Shown: piece after piece, positions 53,426 through 64,000 of the stretch | Numbering within the stretch: position 1 is the first letter of the stretch | How the letters are laid out: each line of letters starts with the position of its first letter | Assembly: GCA_020747015.1 (NCBI GenBank) | Contig: JAGTJM010000075.1 | Span: forward strand, 62,001 to 126,000 | Source of the DNA: Pyrenochaeta sp. MPI-SDFR-AT-0127 | Lineage: Eukaryota; Ascomycota; Dothideomycetes; Pleosporales; Cucurbitariaceae | Length of the DNA: 64,000 bases | Direction of reading: 5' to 3' | Notes under the pieces: model-generated | Told to the model about the DNA's origin: nothing | Databases searched by the model: none | Seen by the model: only the letters and a program-made list of their open reading frames with translations | Made by a program: the position numbers and the translations under genes

Positions 53426-53574
53426 CAGACTTGTCAACAATCAAGCCGATCGGCTGGTTGGATTCCTATTTGAGCGTCCACGCGGTACCGCGTGCTCTGT
53501 GAAAGCGTGTAAGTCCCCCATGTGTGGTACATTCGCCATCAAGCCGCCGATCGGCTTGATTGTTGACAAGTCTG
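53426..53574. mobile_element. hAT-like MITE with 29-bp inverted ends
   Basis: A 149-bp segment has perfect inverted ends starting CAGACTTGTCAACAATCAAG and closing on the palindrome GCCGATCGGC. Flanks GCAACAAG and GCCAACAAG differ by one base, compatible with a decayed 8-bp duplication. The CAGAC start resembles the MITE at 9676-9874. Confidence 0.8.
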
Positions 53575-54209
53575 GCCAACAAGGATTGCGAGTCTGATGT
53601 AAAACCTTATCAAATAAATGTACTGTAGAGGAGCATCGGCGCGAGGACTGATTGGACCTCACGTGATTGGCGACTCTGCTCTTTTCTAATAAAGGGCGCG
53701 CCAGGAAACGCTTCTCTGGTTCCGCGGTCGCTCAAAGAGCAGACTTTAGGTGGAGTTTCGGATATCTCCGTAATGGCCAATTAGTGCAGAGTTTAAAACT
53801 TTTGGGACCGCGATTTGAAGTTGAACAGCTCCCCCCCGGCTGCACGGCCAAATCTCACAGGCCCTCCTCCTTTGCAGCCAAGCTTGCCACATGCCCACTC
53901 GTGCCTCTTATTCGCAGACGGAATGCGCTCTTCTGATGTATGATAATCCATGCACGCAACTTGTGCTGTAACGTTAGGGGATACATTTCTGGCGAGGTGA
54001 GTCGGAGCGGTAAGTCTGCGGTATATGTGGTTGGGAAGCTCTGTTCACATTCACCGATTGCGGGACAGCCGGTCTCAGCTCTCCTTTCACATGACAATTT
54101 TGGCTATCTGCAGCATTGAAAAGTCATTCCATAAAGGCTTACATCGTTATTACGTCATTAAACCTCAATCATACCACCGATAACTACATGCCTCACCCAT
54201 TCCCATTCC
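53575..54209. other. Spacer, no gene recognised
   Basis: No supported coding frame. It includes the 3' side of the small SMP-like gene. Confidence 0.35.
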
Positions 54210-54490
54210 TCACTTCTTCCCACCCGCACCTTTCCCCCCTGAAGCAGCATCATTGCCACCGCCGCCAGCAACCTCCTTGCTCGCGCCCGCACCCACATTC
54301 GCGTTTATGTCTCCCGCAGACTGAGCTCTGGCAGCAAAAGAACCGGTGCCAGTGTCTTTGCCGCCTTTCGCCTGCAATGCCTTAATCTCAATTCAAGGAG
54401 AGCGCGACCGGCCGGTATGGGAGGCGCGACCTGCGAAGACTGGATGCGCGAAGCATCGCTCTTGGACATTTGATTCCTGTTTCCGGACAT
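54210..54490 (-). CDS. Small SMP-like (seed maturation protein domain) protein
   Basis: Exon 1 is 54490-54431 and exon 2 is 54371-54210, joined across a 59-bp intron (GTCGCG..CAG, phase 0). The 73-residue protein reads MSGNRNQMSKSDASRIQSSQ, then AKGGKDTGTGSFAARAQSAG and a Gly/Ala/Lys-rich tail. The SKSDASRIQSSQ..GSFAARAQSA pattern is that of small fungal proteins with an SMP (LEA-like) motif, probably disordered and possibly stress-related. The second exon is too short for simple frame calling but joins well. Confidence 0.75.
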
Positions 54491-54756
54491 TTTAGGGGGT
54501 TACCCTGATTGGAGTTTGTATTATGGTTGGTGTGCGGAATTCTTTCAGTTGCCTGAGTTGAAGTTGGTTTTGGGCGGAAGGCGTGCTTTTATCGTTGAAT
54601 TGAGGGGTAAGCGGTGCGGGACCTATGCATGTATGTTTGCTCATAAGTATTAAGTATGCATGCTTACTTGAAGGGGTAGTTTCCGCAGGATGTTTTGTAG
54701 GGCATGTGGTGCGGGCCCACGCATGTGGATGTCAGTACAAGGGGGGTGCATGTACA

Positions 54757-55927
54757 AGGGGCTGGCCTGAACGGATCGCTAGCGTCGCACAAGCCATCGA
54801 AGCACACAGAATCTGTCATAAATCACTGTATTTTATTTGAGCTCAATTCCAGCCCACTCCTCCTGGATATAGGCTATTAGCTCAGCTTATTCCTAGGGAA
54901 CCGCCTCTGCACGCGCTGCTTGAGTAGCGTCCATATATTCTTTATAGGGTTTGAGGTCTGGTGAGTTAGCAGGCCACCAGAGCAGGCGGATAGCTCTCTC
55001 ATGGAAATGCTGTATAGTAGCAGCAGGCAGCCCTATGAGGAGAGGCGTTATCCTGCATAAGGATAGCGTTGCCTAACCCTACGCGGAAGATCTCATGCAC
55101 CTGCTTAAACTGCTGAATGAGGGGGCTTATATTCTGGATATATGAGGCTGAGGTAATATTACCCCAGGCCTCACGATCCCATAGGGAGAGGCCCTTTTGA
55201 GCCATCTCCGCCTATCAGGCCCACACCATCACGCTGCTATAGTCCTTAAACTTCGGCACGCAGCAGTCAGGTAGGTATTTCTCCTCAGCCTTGAGAGTCA
55301 CGTATACCTGCCCTCTGCTAACGCCAAAGGAGGCCTCATCTGACCATATAATCCTATTCCACTGAGCCTGCGGCAAGCCTACGCAGGTATATGCCCACCA
55401 CAGTCGAGAGGCAGTATGTTGAGTGCTAAGGTGAGGCTTCTCAGTAGCTATTCGACGATGGTAACCCTCCTTGTTAAAGGCCTTGGCCAGCGACCTGTCA
55501 TTGACTGATATACCAAGCTCATAGGCTAATTTGCCTAAGAGGCTTGAGCCGTTGCTCACGAGAGGCAGTAGCATGTGCTACAAGCTGCTTGCGGAGAGGG
55601 GTATTAAGGATAGGCCTACGGCCCTGAGACTTCTGAGGTGTGAGCTGACTATATCTGTTAGTACAATCGTGCACTGTTCGATAGGGGATTTGAAGCTTTG
55701 TTAATTCTTAGTATAGCTCCAGCCAGCGTGAAATCGAAGGGCTTGGATTTGAGCGCGTTCTTTTTGAGTAAGGCGGCGTTGAGGCGTTTTAGGAGCCATT
55801 ACTCATCTATAGCCATTAAGAGTTCTGAAAATATACATAAAATACTATTGAAGTAAGGAATACTCGACGAAATTCGATGGCTGCTGGCTTGTGCGACGCT
55901 AGCGATCCGTTCAGGCCAGCCCCTTGT
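54757..55927 (-). mobile_element. Tc1-type element M, second family
   Basis: A 1,171-bp element between TA dinucleotides (54755-54756, 55928-55929). Inverted ends start CAAGGGGCTGGCCTGAACGG and extend through GATCGCTAGCGTCGCACAAGCC, more than 40 bp. The ends and gene differ from elements A, B and D. Confidence 0.88.
54841..55799 (-). pseudogene. Tc1-type transposase M, decayed
   Basis: From ATG 55799 (MAPKTPQRRLTQKERAQIQ) the frame meets a stop after about 32 codons. Recognisable parts are SNGSSLLGKLAYELGISVNDRSL, IIWSDEASFGV (first catalytic Asp), ILMQDNASPHRAA (second) and a broken end near LTRPQTL. Stops include several TAG. The final catalytic region has lost its frame. Confidence 0.8.
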
Positions 55928-56179
55928 AAGCTAACGCGCCTAGCCGGTAGGCGTGGTCGCATTTGCGTCCACCATCCCTCCAGGGCAAGCAGCAGAATAA
56001 TCGGCCTCAGCGTTCCAAGCCAGAAACCCTGGCTGTACCGCAGCCGCAGGGGCTACGATCTGTGGTCAGAAAGTTTTATGGCAAGCTAAAACTATGTTAG
56101 TGTAACATATAAGTATTGCACAGCCCCTCGAAATAATTCGATTATACGGTACCAACGACTAGCGTGAGGTACTTTTTCT
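55928..56179. other. Upstream region of BTB copy 2
   Basis: No gene or motif is recognised. Confidence 0.35.
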
Positions 56180-56971
56180 ATGGCAAAAAAGTCGAAGACT
56201 ACTTTGATGACAAAGTTGCCGGGGGAGGCCGAGAAGCCAAGGTTCTCCCAGTCAGTATTTCCCCTGTCGTCGTACACCGCGCATTGTGTCGCGCTCACCT
56301 TCAATAGATATTTGACATCCCGCGTAATCGCCGTCACGGTTGCAGATTCGAGGGCCTTCAATCTTCACTCGGATATTCTCGTCGCCGAGTCGGAGAAATA
56401 CTCCAGGGGTCTGTCTGGTGGTTTCAGGGAAGCAGCGGAAAATGCCATCAAGGAGGACGATGAAGATCCCGCTCTCTTCGGTTTCTTTGTAGAATACTTA
56501 TACCGCGATCGCTCAATCCTTTCCCGCGAAGTGGAACATCATTCAGAATACGTCACTTTAGCACGACTCTACGCGCTGGGTGAGCGCCTCATGGCACCTA
56601 CATTTCAAGCGACCTGTCTATGGAGGTTCACTGAATCGCTAGGAACCCGCACTCAAATTTCAGAAGAGGCCATCTGTACTCTTCTTGAGATAGCCTGCGG
56701 GGATATCCCCGAGAGGGTGCGGGAAGACCCCATGAGATCACAGATATTCTGGCTTGGAGGGGCTAGGATCACCGAATTGCAAAAGTCTGGCATGTTTCGT
56801 CAAATGCTGTGCGATATTCCAGATCTGGGCAAGCATCTGTGCTTATGGATTGGCCAGTCCCAACCTCAAAAACCATCTATGCCGAACGAGCTTCAACGCC
56901 AGAAGTTTGGATTGGAGAGCGAGTATTGCCTTGAGAAGACCGTGGAGGTTACCCCAACGGCAGATGAGTAG
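56180..56971 (+). CDS. BTB/POZ domain protein, copy 2
   Basis: A single-exon protein of 263 residues from ATG 56180. The BTB region reads VIAVTVADSRAFNLHSDILVAESEKYS, then KEDDEDPALFGFFVEYLYRD. The C-terminal part (LYALGERLMAPTFQATCLWRF, RVREDPMRSQIFWLGG, FRQMLCDIPDLGKHLCLW) aligns along its full length with copy 1 at 42296-43120 and is clearly paralogous. There are no stops. A different N-terminus (MAKKSKTTLMTKLPG) is the main change. Confidence 0.85.
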   Translation: MAKKSKTTLMTKLPGEAEKPRFSQSVFPLSSYTAHCVALTFNRYLTSRVIAVTVADSRAFNLHSDILVAESEKYSRGLSGGFREAAENAIKEDDEDPALFGFFVEYLYRDRSILSREVEHHSEYVTLARLYALGERLMAPTFQATCLWRFTESLGTRTQISEEAICTLLEIACGDIPERVREDPMRSQIFWLGGARITELQKSGMFRQMLCDIPDLGKHLCLWIGQSQPQKPSMPNELQRQKFGLESEYCLEKTVEVTPTADE

Positions 56972-57409
56972 CATACCATGGTATCAATAATCACGACTCT
57001 TTGAAGTTTCTTACTTTGGTGTGCCCTTCAGTTTCGGTGACGATAATCAGTGTTAAATGCTACATTCGAACTATGCTCTGTGTATGTAAGAGGATGGGGT
57101 ATTACTGATATCAAGAGCACTCGGCTTCGACCTCTCTCGCGATTTTTTCCCGCCCCCGCCCTCTGGCAAGACGTTGTCCCGGCTGACGCTGCACCAAGCT
57201 GACACAATTATACATGGCCAAATCAACCAGCCCTCACTCCATTTGCTCCCTGCCTGATTCGCTCGTCTCACCAAACTTTGCGTTATGCTCGTGCCTTTAC
57301 CCTCGGCGTCGATTACATGCTAACGTCATCTACAACCGAGCTGAACACCTAACTAGCCTTGCCTTTGCACGAACATATCTCTACACTATAACAAGCTATT
57401 ATATTGTAA
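56972..57409. other. Spacer, no gene recognised
   Basis: No supported coding frame. Confidence 0.35.
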
Positions 57410-58159
57410 AGTACATTAAATTACTTGTTGCTATCTATAGTATCTTTCTTGTACGTACGTGAATTGTGCCATTCTTCCCTACAAGTTGTGCAGCGACATT
57501 TACGCCCTATGCCTGCACTTGTTCGCGACCTACTCTCGCGCGTTTCTCCCTCTAGTTGTGACTCAACGTCCTTTTGAGCAATTAGCTCATCTACCTCTGC
57601 CTTTGATAAGTCTCCTTACTTTTGTGTCCTCTTTTTTTGTGTTGTTTACGCTCAGATGCTGCCTTATTTGCCTTCTCAAGGAGTGTAACCTGAGCTGATA
57701 GCAGTGCCTGTGAATGCACCATTATCTGAGCGCCTTTCTTTAGCTAATCAAGCATCTCAATAATAGAAGTAGGTGACGAGCTCTTATGCTGTTGTTATCG
57801 ATCGCGAATTAGTGTCGATTGAGCCTCTATCTCACGCGCGTTGCGGGGAGTTTTGGCTTCCCAGGGGTGTCCCCTCGTGCTGAAGGTGTAGGCGTGCGAG
57901 GCTTGACTTCAAGCTTCAACAACACAGCCTCTGGATTATGTGGAACTATCCCAGTTGACTTAAAGCTTGATCAGATGTTCTTCTCTGAAAATGAGCCGTC
58001 AAACACCTCTATAAAGGAGGCTAGGAAGGCTTTCTTGTCAATGTGCCCAATGTGGCTCTCTGCCAAGCCCCTGATCGCCTTCCCGTACGCCCGCTTCAAC
58101 GGCGCAAAGCACCCCACATCGAGCGGCTGCAGCAGGTGCGATTGTTTGCGCAAGGGCAA
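57410..58159 (-). pseudogene. Fot1/pogo transposase remnant, C-terminal half
   Basis: The minus-strand frame starts at about 58159 with SHLLQPLDVGCFAPLKRAYG (the end of the DDE domain), then a stop, then IVPHNPEAVLLKLEVKPRTP, and several stops later a degenerate knuckle CTTCREEWHNSRTY near 57480 whose last Cys is Tyr. The N-terminal half is missing: the sequence changes abruptly at about 58160. Confidence 0.75.
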
Positions 58160-59683
58160 ATCTAAAGGAAAACAGTGCGATTCTTTTGGTATACGGGTCA
58201 GGCGCTGATCGACGCTGATCTATTTCGGACAGACGCTTGGATTCTCGGCGAGGACAGGCATCCTCATTTTGCGTGACGATTAGGAACACAACATTGGTCC
58301 GAGCGTTACTCCAGGTGCCACCTAGCGCGATACGCAGCAGCCCCTGCGACGTAACTCCAAGTCATCACTATATGTCCCCCGTCTGTGCGCAACGGATGAT
58401 CGTCATCGATCTGCTGCACGGCGTGCTGACTTGTGCGCCAACGCATCATCCTGTAGCCGTGCGTGGATATCCACCACCCTGGTTTTCCATAGCTTGGAAT
58501 ATGCTTATTCGAATGCTTGTTCTTATGCTTGCTCTAGCGAATGTACGTATTCCGCTCTACAGGATAATGTGTCGGCGCGCACGTCAGCACTCCATGCAGC
58601 CGATCACTGATGCGCACGGACTGGGGACTTGAAAGTGATGACTGCAGCAGCGTTTAGATTGGTGGCGCATCCGAAGCGACGACCCGGCGCAACAAGGTAC
58701 CGCTTACAGGTACCGCTGACCCAAAAGCGCTTACCGCCGATGTAGAATTGCCAAGCAGCTGATGATACTGAGGACAAAGCGCCTCAAAGCAATGAGCAGC
58801 GTAGGATGAATGCTGGTTGTGGCTAGATGCAAGCTACTTCGGCACAATATCTCATCTGATGCTAATGATGATGCTAAAACCGTCACCTCCACAATATTCC
58901 GAAGTGTTACGTGCATGACAAAGCGTAGCACGGGCCACACTATAAGCGAGCTTCGAAGAACATCAAACCCCAGCATCAAATTTGGTTCATCAAGAAGTCA
59001 TCCTTATCGTACTGCGTTGGGGTTGAAAAGTTCATAGATGACAAAAATCGCTCTGCTTTGTGTTTACTCAAGCAAATTAAGGTGTGCAGTGAGCGAAAGA
59101 GATCAATGGTGAATTCACGCTATGCAAGGAGAAAAACCTGGCCCCCTTTCATGCGGTATCATATGCTGTAGGGCGGCCAGCAGACACGGGAATGAGGCTG
59201 GTAGAGCAAATAGGACGCGATGGTGTACATCCTCAGACTAGGGCATTATAGTTTTGTGTTCATCAAGACAAATTCACAAATCATCAACTGCTTTCTCGCC
59301 ACTTAGAGCGTATACCATTGACTCTGCTCTAAAGGTCTCACCGAAAGAGTTGCGCTCCGATTAGACGAATCGCTTTTGCATCCGTATCTCTCCAAGCACA
59401 TCGGTTTTGCATGCAAGCATTACGGATTCAGAACTACTAGCGGCGAACTGCTAGCCTGCCATCTGTCCAAGAGCAACAGTGTAAAGTGGAAGTCGTCAAC
59501 GTGGCATCGCGACCATGGAGTCGAAGGGACTGGCTCTTCAAAGCTGGAATCGAAACGGAGCATATGGCTACTGGATGGTGGGGCCGGATCACTCGGCAGC
59601 AGCTACTAGTTCGCTCGACAATAGCCTGCCACAAGGCTCAGAGTCGCAACTCCTTCGCCTTGAGCAATCGCACCATGATGGGC
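58160..59683. other. Long spacer, no gene recognised
   Basis: Two plus-strand frames (58237-58632 and 59376-59609) begin without a convincing ATG and show no family features. Confidence 0.3.
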
Positions 59684-60028
59684 TCAAACGCATGGCCGAT
59701 CAGTAAAAAAGCGATAGCCATCAGCACTAACAGCCTCGACATGACTCTGAACACGAACTGGTGCAGCGCACTGGATGGTCCAACACCTTCGCTGATGACA
59801 ATCGAAAACTCTGGTGGAGCTCGCGCAAATGCCATACGGTAGAGGGCAGTACATCAATCTTGGAAACTTCGATAATCCAGCCTTATGCAGCTGTCGAAAG
59901 CAATCTTCAAAAAGCTCGACCAGGTCTCCTCGGAGGTTGTACTTGAGACCATATCTTAGACCGACATTCAAGGCGTTTAGGAGGTCATTTCCGCCACGGT
60001 CCCCCACTGCTTGAATACTTGATGACAC
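59684..60028 (-). pseudogene. Possible gene fragment
   Basis: A minus-strand frame reads SSIQAVGDRGGNDLLNALNV, then ELFEDCFRQLHKAG. The first 55 residues look like a real helical segment, after which a second frame takes over with a membrane-like run (LLVLMAIAFLLIG). There is no ATG at the start; an AG acceptor precedes it. I do not recognise the family. It may be a frame-shifted relic. Confidence 0.25.
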
Positions 60029-60075
60029 CTATGCCCTCTCCGATAAAGGAAGCCGTCATTGGCGATATCAGGTGC

Positions 60076-62509
60076 TCACTTGTGGTAAACGCCATCTGTT
60101 ACCAGGTGCAGACGAGTCGTGAGCTTAACGTCACTTACATCGAATCGACTGGGTCATGCCGTTCAACTCAAACATTGCCAGCCGTATCTCCTGTGTGCAT
60201 GCAGAAGGCTTGGCCTGTCCTTGCTTGGCCGAGCTTCCTGTCGGCCTCTTCCTTTTTCGATTGGCCGAGATGACACCTAGCACGGTCCGTTGCTCGACCT
60301 CTGCTCTCTCGAAGTCGATCACCATGACGTGCTTAGTTTCCTCATTCCATAGTATGTTGCGAGGCATCAGGTCCTTGTGGAGCACCCGCAACCCATGAAT
60401 CGCGCCGACCGACCCTTTCACCTGCTCGATGACTAATGCCTTGTTCTCCGCCGTAAGATGCTGGCCGATCGGCTTACCTCCGAAGCTGAGAAACATCATG
60501 TGTACGAGCTCGACGATTCCTTCGTAGAAGTACGGGGTCTGCAGATCGATGTTCCCCAAGTGCACCGGCACGTGAATGCCCTGGATGGGCCGAAGCCGCT
60601 CGTAGATGGACGCCTCCCGTCGCAGGCGATGGACGAAGTAGGCGGGCGTGGACTTCGCCGCCACAGTGTATCCGTGCGATCGCAGACGGACGCGAAAGAG
60701 CACTCCACACGCTCCAGGCATGCTCACGGGATTGCAATCCGTGTCTAGGTCATCCGCAAGCTGTTGACGCATGAGGGCAAGGAACGTTGGTCGATCGATC
60801 TGATGGTATCTCTCGCCGTGCTCTCTGGCGTTAGGACAGAACCTGTCGAGCGTACCGCCTCCGGCAAGCCCGCGCAGGCAGTCCTGCGTGCAGTATTGCC
60901 CATCCTGTGTTCCCTGGCCACGCCTGCGCCCGTGCCCGCGCCCGCTTGATGAGCTACCGGCAGTCTTCTGTGACAAGGGCTGCTGTCGGCTTGGCGTGTC
61001 CGGATCTGGCTCTGGTTCCTCGTCGCTGGTCTCGCGCCGCTTCTCTGCTCGCCGGCAGCTAGGCGAGCTGTGCTTCACTCCCCTACCCCGGAGCTGCACA
61101 GGCGACATGCGGAGGAAGCTGTCGTCCACCGGAGGCTGGTACTCCGACGACTGCGTGGTGCCTTCCGGGATCGCCTCCAGCAGCTCTTCGTACACCACCT
61201 CCCAGCTGTGCAGTTGCGACGCCGCCTCAGCCCGCCATCGCTGGCGCCGGGGCGGTGTCTTCAGCGCCTGGAGAGTGAAGGCCAACATCTGTCCCACTGC
61301 CGTCAGGTGCAAGCGGTTCGCCCCCTCCGAGCCGGGTGTCCACCCCGTCGTCTCTCCCACGTCGCCCTTTGGCACCGAGAGGAAGTAGTACACCGTCCTG
61401 GGGTCGTCTCCCACCCGCAGGAAGATGTACGCTTCGCCCGTGCATACGCACCCATACTCCACTCCGATCCTGACCATGTAGGAGAACGCTTGGGTGATGA
61501 CCGCAGCGACTAGCCGGCGAAAGCGGTCTCTCAACGTCTCGCCTTCGTGGCACTGCACTATCTCCTCGAGTTCCATCTCGCCTAGCCCCTCGTAGATGTA
61601 GCCAAGCGGGAGCTTGTGCGGCGCCTTGTACTCTAGAATGAAGGCCGCGATGCGATTCTGTGCGCTCCGAGTTGCGCCGGTGTTGTATACGCAGAACTGG
61701 TCGGCCCGAGGACGCGACGAGCCTGCTGTGCTTTTGCGACCAGCGTCCTCCGCTTCTGCCGTGTCTGTCGAGCCCGACGGCCCGGTCCCTTTCGCTTTAG
61801 CCTGCAGGCGCGGTGACCGCCGTCGCCCAGTCCCTGACACCGTCAGCTGCTCCATGCCCTCCTCCAGCTGCGACTCCGGGCTGAGCGTGTTGGCGTGGTT
61901 CTCGAAGTTCACCGAGCCCTGGAGCCCAAACTTCCGCCGCAGTCCCCGGTCGCCGTGCAGGCGCTGGACGATCAACGATACCTGGTCCTCGACGGTGTGC
62001 CGCTGGAAAACGTTCAGGTCCAGCTCCGAGCTCATCATCCGCCGCCGCACGGCCTCGCCCGTCTCCTCCAGCGTGTGCAGCGATGTGAAGTGTCGCTCGG
62101 ACGCGAAGCCAGACTCCATCAGATCGTTCCAGATCGTCGCCTGCTGTGCTGGGAAGTCCGTCCACAGGGCCAGCCTTTCCGGTCGAAGCTTGTTGTTTGC
62201 ATTGGCGGGGTCTCCTCGGGTCGACAGGGTCGCGTCGGTCTGGACGGTGAGGCCCGAGTGAAGGTGGTTGTGGCAGGCGTCGAGGAACTCGGGAAGGGCT
62301 GTCTTGCGCGTCTTCTCTCCGGCCCTTTCCTGGGCTTGCTCCACCTCTTCGCGCCTGCGTTGTTCCTCTTCGCGTCTACGCTGTTCCTCTTCGCGTCTAC
62401 GTTGTTCCTTCTCCCTTGCTGCTTCCGCTTTTTTCTGGGCGCTCTCCGCTGCTTCACGCCTACCTTGTTCCTCCAGATATAGAACCTTATAATCTGGCGA
62501 CCCCGCCAT
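60076..62509 (-). CDS. PD-(D/E)XK nuclease-like plus protein kinase-like fusion
   Basis: Exon 1 is 62509-60139 and exon 2 is probably 60095-60076, joined across a 43-bp intron (GTAAGT..CAG), giving 796 residues; without the intron the frame stops at 60131 with nearly the same length. Residues 1-65 are a repeat-rich Arg/Glu coiled coil. A nuclease-like part has AAFILEYKAPHKL with E293 and K295. A low-complexity linker leads to a kinase-like domain: VAAKST (Lys), HKDLMPRN (H711, D713, N718) and VMVIDFE (D732). This pairing resembles one of the C-terminal types described among Crinkler-related eukaryotic effectors; I place it there only by architecture. The gene is much more GC-rich than its surroundings. 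Confidence 0.75.
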
Positions 62510-62969
62510 GTCGTGACGATAAGTTCTTTTCGATCACCAGCCCGCTGTAGTGGGTCCGTCTATGGCGTTCTTCCGTGGCGGAAAATGAACACACAAATAT
62601 GCTTACTGCATGAGTGTAGACAACAATGCTCACACCAGATGCTTGCGTAGTAGAAATGGTTGCTCTGAGAGCTGCAATGGGAGGAAGTCGAGAGTGTCGT
62701 ATGTGGGAGCACGCTGTGTTTGGCTGCCTAAGCTCTTGGCGTAATGGCCCCCCTGCGCGTTGTTGCCCCCGCAACGAACGTGAGGTCATGATGCCAAGAA
62801 GTGGGCATACCTCGGGTAAGAACCATTCGCGAAACAACAGCCCATCGCGCAAAGTCTCCATGCCTCAGAGGTATTGTCACGATGTCGAGTTGGAAGCCAT
62901 TCGTCGTTCCTCATATCATACGCCAAAAAATGCTACCTAGTCGTTCTCACTATTCGCTGATTGATTCTA
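62510..62969. other. Upstream region of the nuclease-kinase gene
   Basis: No gene is recognised. Confidence 0.35.
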
Positions 62970-63432
62970 GTCCTTCATACAGCCGGCGTTCTCGCACTCC
63001 ACCCTTCTCCGCCTCCCCGCCGAGCTCCTTCTCCTGATCTTCTACCACACAAACCCGCCGGATAAAATTTACCTCGCGCTCTCGTGTCGACGCCTCCTGC
63101 AAGTTTCTGCACTTGCATTTATAAAGGTCCCCTTCCTACCTCGACATTCAACTACACATTCTGCCCGAAGCGTAGAGACGTTGATTAGGCGCATTAAACC
63201 AGTAAACGCGCGTGGAAAACCGGACAAGCGCTGGGCACTCTGTGTTGACTGTATGCGGTACCGTCCCACCAGGAAGAGTTATTGGAATAGAAGAATAGGG
63301 GATTGGGGCCATAAGGACGCTTGGGACCGTACTGTAGCCTCGTGGCACCTAAAACTATGCCTCAGGTCAGACGTGGACCATAGAGGCCCATGGAAGTGTC
63401 TGTCGTTAGTAATCTTGCCGCAGCCTTTGTAG
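62970..63432 (+). pseudogene. F-box family protein, 5'-truncated
   Basis: From about 62970 the plus-strand frame reads LLRLPAELLLLIFYHTNPPDKIYLALSCRRLL, a typical F-box helix pattern, then LIRRIKPVNARGKPDKRWALCVDCMRYRPTRKSYW, the usual continuation in a fungal F-box family. The frame ends at 63432. A TAG directly precedes the coding part and no ATG lies in between, so either a 5' exon joins there (TTCTAG could be an acceptor) or the gene is truncated. The tail after WHLKLCLRSD is unlike the family, suggesting loss there as well. Confidence 0.6.
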
Positions 63433-64000
63433 ATATGCTAGGCAAGATGCTTAGCACGACAGGCTATACGATAACATTACTTCTCGTTAGGCTAGATTTA
63501 CCGTCATCCGCAGCACACAAAAGTGCGGTATTCACTTATCACCCATTGCTGCGCTCCCTCGCTGAACATATGATTTATTCGATGCTGTAAGCGTGGTACC
63601 ACCTGCGTAGCTACCATCTGTGCGGTCTTTTTTCTCGTATGTGTCTCAGCCTAAGATCAACCCTTACTCCGGCACAACTTACAGAAGTTGTCCCACAAGC
63701 AGCGAGAACGTCGGAACTAAATCCTACGCACAATGGTTCAGTCCCTTTATTGTATGCCTCGTACGCGCCGTTGTCATTCCAGCTCCTCCCCTGCTCTGAG
63801 GTTTATAGTCCCCATTCTCTAGCCATACTTTTGTAATTGCAGCTGACTACAATGCCTAGTTCAAAAGGATTGCACCGAAGTGGATTATCATAGATCGTAA
63901 GGACCTACCGAACGACCCTGAATATCCTGAATATGTATATGATCCTCGACCACCAAACGCAACGAACTCTCCTATATCCCGTCACGAGTTTTCCATGCAT
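63433..64000. other. Window end, no certain gene
   Basis: A frame open to the end of the window (from about 63870) reads WIIIDRKDLPNDPEYPEY and may be part of an exon continuing outside, but there is too little to judge. Confidence 0.3.

Noticed and set aside
61070..62482. Several long frames on the plus strand
   Set aside because: High GC content makes stops rare; the minus-strand gene has the motifs.

Overview
This is a eukaryotic genomic window from a filamentous ascomycete. The evidence is short spliceosomal introns (about 41-77 bp, GT..AG with CTRAY-like branch points), fungal families (Zn2Cys6 regulator, Fot1/pogo transposases, fungal BTB and 3CxxC zinc-finger proteins) and transposons whose stop codons are mostly TAG in place of CAG or TGG, the outcome expected from repeat-induced point mutation (RIP). 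The mix of FtsJ-like, RNase III-like, F-box and BTB families suggests a dothideomycete, probably Pleosporales; that placement is inference. No rRNA, tRNA or CRISPR was found.

Layout. 0.2-11.8 kb is a nest of transposons carrying one small secreted cysteine-rich protein gene, bounded by about 210-bp inverted repeats (95 percent identical) that start ACGT and sit next to TA. 12-15.7 kb holds a Zn2Cys6 regulator broken by one in-frame stop and a crotonase with a signal peptide. 16.2-22.6 kb is transposons again: a Fot1-like element, two hAT relatives and an AT-rich Tc1-type MITE that supplies the stop codon of the next gene. 22.6-41.4 kb is rich in RNA-related genes: an FtsJ-type methyltransferase, an RNase III-like fragment, an Argonaute with the slicer residues visible, a 2,343-residue ZNFX1-like helicase fused to an NFX1 zinc finger and three CbbX-like AAA+ modules, and an RNase III-like protein. 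42.3-47.9 kb has a BTB protein, a 3CxxC zinc-finger protein, a Fot1-like relic and a C2H2 protein. 48.2-55.9 kb has a Tc1-type element nested in a MITE, a dynamin-like gene with one internal stop, a small SMP-like gene and another Tc1 relic. 56.2-63.4 kb has a second BTB paralogue, a pogo remnant, a GC-rich gene joining a PD-(D/E)XK-like region to a kinase, and an F-box fragment.

How the parts relate. The transposons record an order of insertion: Tc1 inside Tc1 inside MITE; MITE inside solo LTR inside hAT; MITE inside the terminal repeat of a Fot1-like element. The most notable gene set is the co-oriented Argonaute and helicase pair flanked by RNA-modifying and RNase III-like genes; a shared small-RNA role is a hypothesis. 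Exon joins were made by hand from splice signals and frame; each joined coding length is a multiple of three.
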